Shown: positions 29,082 to 36,623 of the stretch, piece after piece
How positions within the stretch are numbered: position 1 is the stretch's first letter
Layout: every line of letters begins with the position of its first letter
Source: WTGU01 sp965242855
GTDB lineage: Bacteria > Pseudomonadota > Alphaproteobacteria > UBA828
Assembly: GCA_965242855.1 (NCBI GenBank)
Contig: OZ251509.1
Location: 2,108,001 to 2,172,000, forward strand
Direction of reading: 5' to 3'
DNA: 64,000 nucleotides
The notes under the pieces: model-generated
Told to the model about the DNA's origin: nothing
Databases searched by the model: none
What the model saw: the letters and a program-made list of their open reading frames with translations, nothing else
Translations under genes and position numbers: made by a program

Positions 29082-29724
29082 GGAGCCGGGCGGCGCCGCG
29101 ACTTCGGACGGTAGTCCCGTTCGTCGAGACATGCGTCGTAGAATGGCTGCTCCATCCGGTACCATTCCGCGCCGTCTATTCCGCGCTCGGCCGTGGCCTC
29201 CGGGCCGGAAGGATAGGCCGATACGACCTTGATCCACCTGCCGGCGTCACGCGCGATATCCTTGATCTCCCCGACGACCTCGGCCAAGTCCTGATCCTGG
29301 CTGAAGATGACCGCGACATCCAGCTGGTCCGTGCGCGCCAGTCTGACGACATCCAGTCCCAGGCGCAGATCGATACCCTTCTCCCGGGGGATGTATTCCG
29401 TTTCGATGGATCCGTCGGCCAGTTTGATGGCGTGCTTGTGATAACGGATCGGCCTGCGTTCGACGACTATGCCCCGGCGGCGCATGGCGAGGAGCCGGTT
29501 GGCCCAATAGCCGTGCCACCTCCCGTCGCGCCTGGGGTCGGGCACGCCGGTGTAGAACCGGACCCCGCGGTTCACCCAGCCCTTGTCCGCGCAGATCGCA
29601 TCGAACAGTTTCTTCGGGTCGTATAGTTGGGGTGATGGTGCCCGAAGGCGTCCTTCGCGTGGCGGCAGAGGTTCTGTCCGTCGAAGAATGCAATCGCGCG
29701 CTTGACGGCGGGCTCACCGGCCAT
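29078..29724 (-). pseudogene. NYN (PIN-like) domain ribonuclease-like gene, frameshifted
   Basis: The N-terminus (ATG at 29724) reads AIAFFDGQNLCRHAKDAFG, the first acidic motif of NYN-domain nucleases. The downstream part reads DPKKLFDAICADKG and then GVRFYTGVP ... IDLRLGLDVVRLA ... VIFSQDQDLAEVVGE, the remaining acidic motifs. The two are out of frame at about 29621: an extra TA dinucleotide in AACTATACGACC would, if removed, restore Asn-Tyr-Asp and one continuous protein of about 215 residues. The gene sits directly before drmA (4-base overlap), so it belonged to the operon. It could be genuinely dead, programmed to frameshift, or a sequencing error. Confidence 0.8.
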
Positions 29725-29910
29725 GACGGCCCCATGAACGAATAACCCCTCGGGGGCCGTTTCGGGAGAATCTCGATGGATGGTCGGAGATCCCGAGCGG
29801 GCAAGTCCCGAGGGGAGTAAGTGCGTGAAGCCTGCGGGCCGGGGGGCGGAATGTCAACACAAATGTTTCCGCCGCCGGGTCCCGGCGCGTCATCGCCGGA
29901 TTCGGGCTTT

Positions 29911-29980
29911 CGCGCCAGCGAGGCGCTCGGCGGTGGCGCGTTCGGCGTTGAGGGCGAGGAGGCGGGCGAGGACGTCGTCG
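29911..29980 (-). repeat. Duplicated 3' end of drmMI (copy A)
   Basis: These 70 bases match 36645-36714 (the true 3' end of drmMI) at 68 of 70 positions by eye. On the minus strand they encode the same C-terminal tail, DVLARLLALNAERATAERLA, ending shortly after in RIRR and a stop, with no start codon of their own. The copy lies 30 bases beyond the S8 protease stop and in the same frame as it. Between here and the NYN start are GC-rich bases with a TTGACA-like hexamer (29852-29857) but no convincing -10. Confidence 0.85.
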
Positions 29981-30009
29981 TGGCTGGAAGGCCGGTCATG
30001 ACGGTCCCA

Positions 30010-32349
30010 TCAGCGCGCCGCCCTGGCCCGCGCCCGCTCGTGCAGCCGCATTTCGATTCTCACATGGAGTCGCGGCTCCTGCGCTTGGCGGTCGGCGAGG
30101 ACGGCAGCAAGGGCATAGGCCTCGCGTTCCGACGAGAGATTCTCTCCCCAGGCAGGATCGTTGCGAGTCACTACGATGAACCAGGACTTCTCGCGCACCG
30201 CCGACGAGGGTTGCGTGAACGTCCAGGTGGATGCCTGTACCGTACCACGCGATCTGTCTCTTTCGAAGAAGCGGCGACCACGGTTGCGTTCGGCGATACT
30301 CGGGGCAACATCCCTGTCGGTGGCGGCGTTGAAGGAGCGCGCGACCTCTTCGAGCGACCCCGCCTGGACCAGATTGAAGCCGAGAGAAGCGGCGCGGTAG
30401 TCGATCCGCGTGGTTCGCACCGGTGGGCGGAACGCGAGAACGACGGTCAGCTCCCGTTCCCGTCTGCCGGCCGACCAGAACTCGTCGGGAATGGGAACCT
30501 CGTAGAAGTGGTGGCGGCGGTTCTCGATCCGCTCCTCGGCCCAGAGCGTCACACAGCTATCCAGTGACTGATACAGCGCCGAACGATCCACCAGCCCGTA
30601 GCCCGTGACGTCGCGGAGCGCGTCCGCGTCGTTGGAAAATAAGTCGGCGCAGGCCGGCGGCGTCCGCGCATGGGCGACCAGCAATGCGCGGCATAGATCG
30701 ACGCTCGCATCCGGGAGCGTCGCGAAGACTTTCGCCGCGGCGTTCGCCACACGCGGCGCGGCGAAACTCGTGCCCGCATTCTCGGCGAATGGACGGCCCG
30801 CGGCGAAATCGCGCGCAGTCGACAACTCGCCGATGCCTTGTGATCCCATTATCCGGCGATCGGTGCGAACATCGACCATCACGTTGCCGCCGTAATCCAC
30901 TAGATCCGGCTTGATGGCGCCGTTCACCGACGGTCCGCGCCGGGTGAACGGCGAAGGTTGGCCGGTTCTGGCGACCGGTTGGTAACCGGGATCGTTCGGC
31001 CAGCGAGGGGTTCGTTCGTGGCGGGCGAGGCTGCCGACCGTGAGCGCGTTGAGCGCCGGTGCGGGGTCGAGCAGAGCGGCGCTTTCCCACGTCAAATAGC
31101 CGGGATATTCCGTGCGCCAGTCGCGAGGTCCGTTTTGGTCGCCATCGTAGTTCCCGGTCGGAACGACGAAGAGTACTCCGAGATCTCGGCTGAGAACGTC
31201 CAACGTTACAGCCAAGCCGGCGACATGCCGGCCCCGGTACGGCTTGTTGAGATCGCCATAGGAAAGGTTGAAGACCCGGCAGCCGTACTCGCTGACGAAA
31301 TAACGGACCGCTCGTTCGACTTGGTTTTCGATCAGCGAAGGATCGCCCTGGTTCCGGTCGTCCAGAACGCGGCCGCTGAAGAGTCTCAATTCCGGTGTGA
31401 ATCGGCGGCTGCGGAGGCATTCGGCGACGTCGTCGTAGAGCGCGACCCCGGATACGAGGGTTCCGTGGCCATGATCGTCGGTCGGGGGCGCGCCGGGCAG
31501 GAAGCTCTGCGAGTCGCCGACCGCGGGCGCCAGAACCGGATGGCCGGCGGCGAGCCCGGAATCGAGGACGACGATCCCCGGCGCGTCGTCGGGTGGGCTC
31601 GGTGTTTCCTCCAACTCCTGGATATCCGCCGAGACGAGCGCCTGCTCCAGGCCGATGCGCGGAGGCAAATCGACGGTACGCACGTCCCGGTGGCGAAGCA
31701 GATCCTCGGCCAGCGGCCGGGCGCAGCGAATCCGATAGAGCGTCAGATGGGGTTGCCGCACCGCGTCGAGGACTTCGCCGCCGCCCTCCCTCGCCCAGGT
31801 CTCGAACGCCGCCCGCTGCCGTTCGGCCTCGCCGCCGCGGGCGAGCGGCCACAATTCCACGTCGATCGCGAAGGAGTCTTCATCGGGGAACCCGTCCTGC
31901 TTCAGCGCCCAACCGGTCCGGTCTTCGGGCGTCCAGCGGTCGAAACCCTGGAGCGCGTAGACGATATTGCGATAGGTGACATGCCCACTCGTCGCAAGGC
32001 TGGCGAGTCGCGCCTCGAAGTCGTCGAGCTGCGCCTCGTCGGCGAAGGCCAGGACCAGTTTCCCGTCTTCCTGGCTCACGACCTCGAGGCCGCCCGAAGC
32101 CCGCGCGACGTCCTCCGGCGCCGCCTTTTCCGACAGTTCGATCTTGATGAGACGCCGTTTGTCATAACCGCCGAGGTCGGAAGCCGTTGCTTCCCGCGCC
32201 GTTCGCAGGCGTTCTCCCAGAACCGCTCCATGTCTCCGGGGATCGTCCGGCGGTGCGCCAGGGCTGAAGCCGCGCCGGGATCGCCGTTCGGTGACCGGTT
32301 CCTCCCGCGCCAATTCCAGATGCGGGTGCTTATCCTCCGGCGCCGCCAT
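30010..32349 (-). CDS. Subtilisin-like (S8) serine protease in the DISARM cassette
   Basis: This 779-residue protein has no signal peptide, so it is probably cytoplasmic. The catalytic triad of the subtilase fold is visible: Asp in IVVLDSGLAAGHP (about 260), His in DDHGHGTLVSG (about 292) and Ser in NAGTSFAAPRVAN (about 527), with the oxyanion Asn in VVPTGNYDG. About 250 N-terminal residues and a 200-residue C-terminal tail are extra. Its ATG abuts the stop of the upstream AAA+ gene, so the two are strictly coupled. AAA+/S8 protease pairs are, as I recall, recurrent in defence islands. A protease activated through its ATPase partner is an inference, not shown here. Confidence 0.9.
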   Translation of the reverse strand: MAAPEDKHPHLELAREEPVTERRSRRGFSPGAPPDDPRRHGAVLGERLRTAREATASDLGGYDKRRLIKIELSEKAAPEDVARASGGLEVVSQEDGKLVLAFADEAQLDDFEARLASLATSGHVTYRNIVYALQGFDRWTPEDRTGWALKQDGFPDEDSFAIDVELWPLARGGEAERQRAAFETWAREGGGEVLDAVRQPHLTLYRIRCARPLAEDLLRHRDVRTVDLPPRIGLEQALVSADIQELEETPSPPDDAPGIVVLDSGLAAGHPVLAPAVGDSQSFLPGAPPTDDHGHGTLVSGVALYDDVAECLRSRRFTPELRLFSGRVLDDRNQGDPSLIENQVERAVRYFVSEYGCRVFNLSYGDLNKPYRGRHVAGLAVTLDVLSRDLGVLFVVPTGNYDGDQNGPRDWRTEYPGYLTWESAALLDPAPALNALTVGSLARHERTPRWPNDPGYQPVARTGQPSPFTRRGPSVNGAIKPDLVDYGGNVMVDVRTDRRIMGSQGIGELSTARDFAAGRPFAENAGTSFAAPRVANAAAKVFATLPDASVDLCRALLVAHARTPPACADLFSNDADALRDVTGYGLVDRSALYQSLDSCVTLWAEERIENRRHHFYEVPIPDEFWSAGRRERELTVVLAFRPPVRTTRIDYRAASLGFNLVQAGSLEEVARSFNAATDRDVAPSIAERNRGRRFFERDRSRGTVQASTWTFTQPSSAVREKSWFIVVTRNDPAWGENLSSEREAYALAAVLADRQAQEPRLHVRIEMRLHERARARAAR

Positions 32350-33336
32350 TCAACGCCGCCGCGCCGCCTCGCGCTTTCGCGCGGATTCGAGATGTTCGAT
32401 GCGCAACCGGGGAGCCTCGCCCGCGAGGACCATTTCCTTCACCGCCCGTCGAACGATCCGCTCCACATCGGCGTGGGCGGCGCCCTTGAACCATCCCCGG
32501 CCCACGATCTCCCCGATCTCGAACTCCCGGCGAACGCCGCGCAGCTTCACGGCGAGCAACCGCCGGAGCTCGGCCGCGGTCGGCGGCTTCAGGAACAGCA
32601 CTTCCTCGAAGCGCCGCCAGACGGCGCTGTCGAGCATCCCCTCGTGATTGGTGGCGGCAACGATCAGGCTGCGCCCGTCATAGGAATCGAGCATCTGCAA
32701 GACCGCGTTCACGACCCGGCGCAATTCGCCGTGTTCGGAGGCGTCTTCGCGCTCCTTCCCCACCGCGTCGAACTCGTCGAAGAGCACGACCATCGGGGAG
32801 GACGCCGCGAAATCGAACACCTTGCGCAGGTTCGCCGCCGTCTCGCCGAGGAAAGAGGAGACCACGCTGTCCGTGCGGACGACGGCAAGCGGCCGACCGA
32901 GCTCGGAAGCGATGGCCTCGGCGGTCAACGTCTTGCCGCAGCCGGGAGGGCCGCAGAGGAGCACGCGGTCGCTGGGGCGGAGGCCGTGCGCCTTGAGAAC
33001 CTCTTCGCGGTTATGCTCGCGGAGGATCTCTTCGACCATGGACAGGCTCCTGGGGGACAGCACGACATCGTCGAGGCCGCGGACGGGTTCGCGCAGTGCA
33101 AGCAGCGGGATGCCGCGCTCCCGATCCTCGGGGACGGTTTCCGCGAGGCGGCGCAACGCGGGCGAGGACGGCGCGCGGACGTGTCCGTAGAGGATGGCCT
33201 CCAGGTCGTCGGCGAGCAAATGGTGCTGCTTCTGGCGTTCCTCGACGATGACCTGCTTGGCGACGCCGCGGAAGGCGTCCAGGTCGCCCTCGGCGCCTGA
33301 TCGGATGAGTTGCTTCAGCAGCTTGCCGTTGGACAC
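32350..33336 (-). CDS. AAA+ ATPase partner of the S8 protease
   Basis: This 328-residue protein starts with GTG (MSNGKLLKQLIRSG). A helical N-terminal region (1-95) precedes a classical FtsH/Cdc48-like AAA module: Walker A LLCGPPGCGKTLTAEAIA near 133, Walker B VVLFDEFDAVG near 183, sensor-1 VAATNHE and arginine-finger-like AVWRRFEEVL. The C-terminal part is basic (ARKREAARRR). The last codon touches the protease ATG. It probably works as a sensor/unfoldase that controls the neighbouring subtilase. A 123-base gap separates it from the gene upstream, so it may form a two-gene unit with the protease. Confidence 0.9.
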   Translation of the reverse strand: MSNGKLLKQLIRSGAEGDLDAFRGVAKQVIVEERQKQHHLLADDLEAILYGHVRAPSSPALRRLAETVPEDRERGIPLLALREPVRGLDDVVLSPRSLSMVEEILREHNREEVLKAHGLRPSDRVLLCGPPGCGKTLTAEAIASELGRPLAVVRTDSVVSSFLGETAANLRKVFDFAASSPMVVLFDEFDAVGKEREDASEHGELRRVVNAVLQMLDSYDGRSLIVAATNHEGMLDSAVWRRFEEVLFLKPPTAAELRRLLAVKLRGVRREFEIGEIVGRGWFKGAAHADVERIVRRAVKEMVLAGEAPRLRIEHLESARKREAARRR

Positions 33337-33459
33337 GATTCACCCGTCCGGTCGCGTCGTATGCGGCTTGCCGCCGCACCCCGGCTCATCCTACGGATCA
33401 AGCGGGTCTCCGTCGTCGGCTTTCCACCCTCGGCGCGGCCGGCCCGGTCCGGGGGCCGT

Positions 33460-34908
33460 TCATCGGACCGGCTTGACCCCGCCCCTTCGGCCGAGGCCGT
33501 AACCTATCCTGAACACGTCTGGAATCTGGACCCGGCCGTCGAACATGCGATGGAAGATGCGGAGCGCCTCGAGGTCCTCGCGCACGCCGACGGCGCCGCG
33601 GTCGATCTGCGGGGGGAGCAGTTTCACCTCGTCGTTCACCGCCTCACGCGGCAAGCGTTCGATGACGCCCCCGGCCTCCCAGCGTTTTTCGATGTCGCCG
33701 AACGGGCAAGGCACGCTGAGGCCCTGGAGAGGCTCAAGGGCCCGATTCACCCACGGATAGTCTTCCCGGATCTCGCGGACCCTTATGGCGGACGCCTTCT
33801 GGACGCCTTGCTTGATGCTGTCGTAATGCAAGGCGCGGTCGTGGTTCGGAGACCGTTCGTCGGTGTCGCGGGCGGCTTCCTTCAGCGCTGCGAGAAAGGA
33901 TCGGGGGCTGGCGCGTCCTTCGGTGTCTCCCAGATGATTGGGGATCCATGTGTAAGTGGCCCCGCGCCGGTGGTTCGTTCCCATCCATGGGCCGGCGATG
34001 TCGGAAAATATCTCACGCTGACGGGTTTCCTCCGCCAGTTCGCGCGGCATCTGGAATGCGTCCCCGCCGTTCGGACCGGCGGGCTTCCAGTCGCCGCCCA
34101 GAAACTCCCGAAAGAAGGCGCCATGCGCGCTGTTGCCCAGGACGTGCCACAACAGGCCGTACAACTCCCGGCGGGGCCAGACCAGATCCACCCGCGAAGA
34201 CAGGACCTTCGATGCGTCGGGGAAATCGGCGATCCGCGCCTCGTCCACCTGGTCCGAGCGCAGGAAGATTTTCACGTGGAGTCGCCGATGGGGCCGCATG
34301 TCCAGCGCCACTTGAAGCAGGCCGCGAATGGCGGGGTGCATGTCTTTCCAATCGTCCGCACAGCGGTCGAGCGCGTCGAAAAGGATCAGGAAACGTCCAT
34401 TCTCCCGCTCGAGAGCCTCATCGCGTTCGTGGAACAGGCGGTCGACCGCTTCCGGTTCGGCTTCCACCCACGCCACGCGGTCACGCCATTCGGCCTTCCG
34501 CCGAAGCGGATGGTCTCCGGGCGCCAGATGCCGGGCCAGCACCGTTCGCCAGACGGTCTTCGGCCCTGCGCCCTGCATCAACCGGGGAAACACATTGATG
34601 CCCGGATAGTCGTCCGGCGCGGTCGTCGTGGCGCCGAAACCGGCGCGCACTTCGGTGCTCTCGCTCAGCGCCGAACGAGGGTCCGCGGCGCCGATGAGGC
34701 GGCGCACGCCCGGTTCCCGAAGCGCGCTCCACCAGAAGGTCTTTCCCGCGCCGCGCATCCCGGTCACCAGCGCGATGTCCAGGCTCATCGCCCTCAGGTG
34801 GGAGCGCGGCAGGTAGACCTGCTTCGGATCCGGAGGCTCGCCATAGCTGGTTTCCTCCGGCAGGTCGATCAGGGCCGCGCGGGTCTTCGCCGTGTCGAGC
34901 GCCGTCAT
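33460..34908 (-). CDS. P-loop NTPase in the DISARM cassette
   Basis: This 482-residue protein has Walker A ALVTGMRGAGKTFWWSAL near residue 53 and a probable Walker B RFLILFDALDRCADDW near 175, followed by LHVKIFLRSDQVDE. Beyond the NTPase core, the C-terminal half (about 250-482) shows no motif I can name; it is basic and rich in Trp/Arg. It starts inside the stop of the ParA-like gene (4-base overlap). The arrangement suggests the two ATPases form one complex. It may be STAND-like or KAP-like; I cannot decide from sequence. Confidence 0.75.
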   Translation of the reverse strand: MTALDTAKTRAALIDLPEETSYGEPPDPKQVYLPRSHLRAMSLDIALVTGMRGAGKTFWWSALREPGVRRLIGAADPRSALSESTEVRAGFGATTTAPDDYPGINVFPRLMQGAGPKTVWRTVLARHLAPGDHPLRRKAEWRDRVAWVEAEPEAVDRLFHERDEALERENGRFLILFDALDRCADDWKDMHPAIRGLLQVALDMRPHRRLHVKIFLRSDQVDEARIADFPDASKVLSSRVDLVWPRRELYGLLWHVLGNSAHGAFFREFLGGDWKPAGPNGGDAFQMPRELAEETRQREIFSDIAGPWMGTNHRRGATYTWIPNHLGDTEGRASPRSFLAALKEAARDTDERSPNHDRALHYDSIKQGVQKASAIRVREIREDYPWVNRALEPLQGLSVPCPFGDIEKRWEAGGVIERLPREAVNDEVKLLPPQIDRGAVGVREDLEALRIFHRMFDGRVQIPDVFRIGYGLGRRGGVKPVR

Positions 34909-36194
34909 CGGGCTTCTCCGCCGCCGTCGATCAAGCCGTCAAAGCGCGGCAGGAATGCGCCATAGCCCAGATCCACGGCCGCCTTCTCGAATCTGTCGAG
35001 CGTCGCGCCAGCAGAAAAGGTGCGCTCCCAATATATCCTGAGCGGGTCGTGGGGCGCGCCTTCGTCGCGCAGATCGAAGAAGACTTCTTCTTCGCCGGGT
35101 TCGGCGGACGACGACGCTTCGTCGTAAAGATGTTCTCCGAACAAACTCCACGCTCGCTCGCGGAAACGCTCCAGATACCGGGATTCTTCGTCCGGCGGCG
35201 TCAGGGCGGAAACGATCCACAGGCGATCCCTGATTCTCGTCGCCAAGTTCCGATCCCGCCAATGGCGAAAAAGGATGTCGTAATCGGTCCAGCTGCTCTC
35301 CGAGCCGTTGGCGAACAGCAAGGTTCTGGCGCCGATGTCGGTAACGGTCGCTGCCGCGATGTCGTGCAACCCGTTGCGACTCTCGATGAGGACGAAGGTT
35401 GGATCGAAGCGATCCTCCAAGCGCCTCAGCATCCGTTCGAGGCGCGCCGTCCAGGGATCGTTGTTGCCGTCCATGTAGACGCGCCCGAGCTTGGCCAGAT
35501 ACTCGCCGGGATCGCGGCCGTGGGCGGGAGCAACGACCACGGTGCCCTCGAAATCTTGCGCCCATGACGGCGCGGCGATCATGTCCTCGATCACGCGGTC
35601 GCCTTGGTCGATCAGATCTTCCACAAACCAGTCGGCGATGCCGAATTCGGGTTGGGCGGCGGGATCGAGCATCGCCGAGGAGAGGCCGGGCGATTCGAGG
35701 TCGAGATCGACGACCAGGACCCGTTCGCCCTTGCGCGCCAGATGCCATGCGAGAACCGCGGCGGTGGTGCTGCGCCCGACGCCGCCCTTGACCGAGTACA
35801 GGGTCCAGCGCTGCGGGGCCCCTTCCGGGCGCACGTCGCCGACCGTCCACCAGTCGTTGCCGATGACCAGACGGTCTTCCCAAAACACCTTGTCGAAGCC
35901 TTCGACCGGCTGCGCGGTATCGCGGAGCGTTTCCAACAGGGCGTCGCTCACGAACAGGACGCCTCTGTCCGGGGGATGGCCGCGCGTTCCGAGCGCGGCG
36001 CTCAGCCTCTCGGCAAGGCGGTGCAAAGTTTCCCGACGCACCTCGTCGCCCTCGGCCTTCTCGGGCGCCGATATGCGGACCTTGCCGAACAGGTTGCGGA
36101 TCAGATAGATGGGGACATCCGGGAGGTCCGCTCCTTTCAGCGCTTCCACGGCGCGCCGGCGCGTATCGTCGAAGGGGACGAATTCGCTGCTCAC
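34905..36194 (-). CDS. ParA/MinD-like ATPase with KGGVGR P-loop
   Basis: The protein is 429 residues if it starts at the GTG overlapping the upstream stop (GTGA, 36191-36194); no ATG exists before the conserved part. The deviant Walker A is YSVKGGVGRSTTAAVLAWHL (near residue 134), with Gly-Arg replacing the usual Gly-Lys-Thr ending. It is followed by VLVVDLDLESPGLSS (Walker A' region) and VLIESRNGLHD. This variant is known in a family often named KGGVGR-motif ATPase. The first 120 residues form a separate domain (LIRNLFGKVRISAPEKAEG). It is translationally coupled on both sides and probably membrane- or polymer-forming like other Min/Par proteins, but its role is unknown. Confidence 0.8.
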   Translation of the reverse strand: MSSEFVPFDDTRRRAVEALKGADLPDVPIYLIRNLFGKVRISAPEKAEGDEVRRETLHRLAERLSAALGTRGHPPDRGVLFVSDALLETLRDTAQPVEGFDKVFWEDRLVIGNDWWTVGDVRPEGAPQRWTLYSVKGGVGRSTTAAVLAWHLARKGERVLVVDLDLESPGLSSAMLDPAAQPEFGIADWFVEDLIDQGDRVIEDMIAAPSWAQDFEGTVVVAPAHGRDPGEYLAKLGRVYMDGNNDPWTARLERMLRRLEDRFDPTFVLIESRNGLHDIAAATVTDIGARTLLFANGSESSWTDYDILFRHWRDRNLATRIRDRLWIVSALTPPDEESRYLERFRERAWSLFGEHLYDEASSSAEPGEEEVFFDLRDEGAPHDPLRIYWERTFSAGATLDRFEKAAVDLGYGAFLPRFDGLIDGGGEAR

Positions 36195-36616
36195 GTCATA
36201 CGCTCCAGTTCCGCACGCTGGACGACATCGGCAACTTGGCGGGCTGCGTCTTGATGCGGTGTGACGTTCGCGCTCTGGAAGTGACAACGGTTCGCGTAAC
36301 GGCCGTCGATCGACCAGTCGTCGAACGGTTTGCCGTCTGGAAGCAAGGCCAGATACGCTCCCCCGCCGCGCTTCCGGGCGAAGGCCTCGAAAACCCGCCA
36401 GAGCTCGGGCATGTGCTTCCTGTGTTCCTGTTCGCGCGGAGCCCCGCTTTCTTCATCCACACTCATGCCCAAGACTACCAGCACCGCCTTCAGGCCGCAT
36501 TCGGCGCTGAGGCCGTAGAGGTGGTCGGCGTTGGCCCAGCGGTCGTGCGCGAACAGCAGTTCGGCATCCTCCCAGTGACGCTGGTGGGCGTCGGTAAAGT
36601 CGGCGGGGCGGGTCAT
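36191..36616 (-). CDS. HEPN-like small helical protein
   Basis: This 141-residue protein (MTRPADFTDAHQRHWEDAEL) starts 7 bases after the drmMI stop. The segment ANADHLYGLSAECGLKAVL resembles the first long helices of HEPN/nucleotidyltransferase-associated proteins, and HRKHMPELWRVFEAFARK the second half. I do not see a clear R-x4-6-H RNase motif, so it may be an adaptor rather than a ribonuclease. Its stop overlaps the GTG start of the ParA-like gene, making it the first gene of the inserted cassette. Confidence 0.65.
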   Translation of the reverse strand: MTRPADFTDAHQRHWEDAELLFAHDRWANADHLYGLSAECGLKAVLVVLGMSVDEESGAPREQEHRKHMPELWRVFEAFARKRGGGAYLALLPDGKPFDDWSIDGRYANRCHFQSANVTPHQDAARQVADVVQRAELERMT

Positions 36617-36623
36617 CGGCGCA

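Noticed and set aside
29880..30009. Possible small gene between the S8 protease and NYN genes
   Set aside because: The coherent peptide there is the DrmMI C-terminus without a start codon; it is better explained as a duplicated 3' end.
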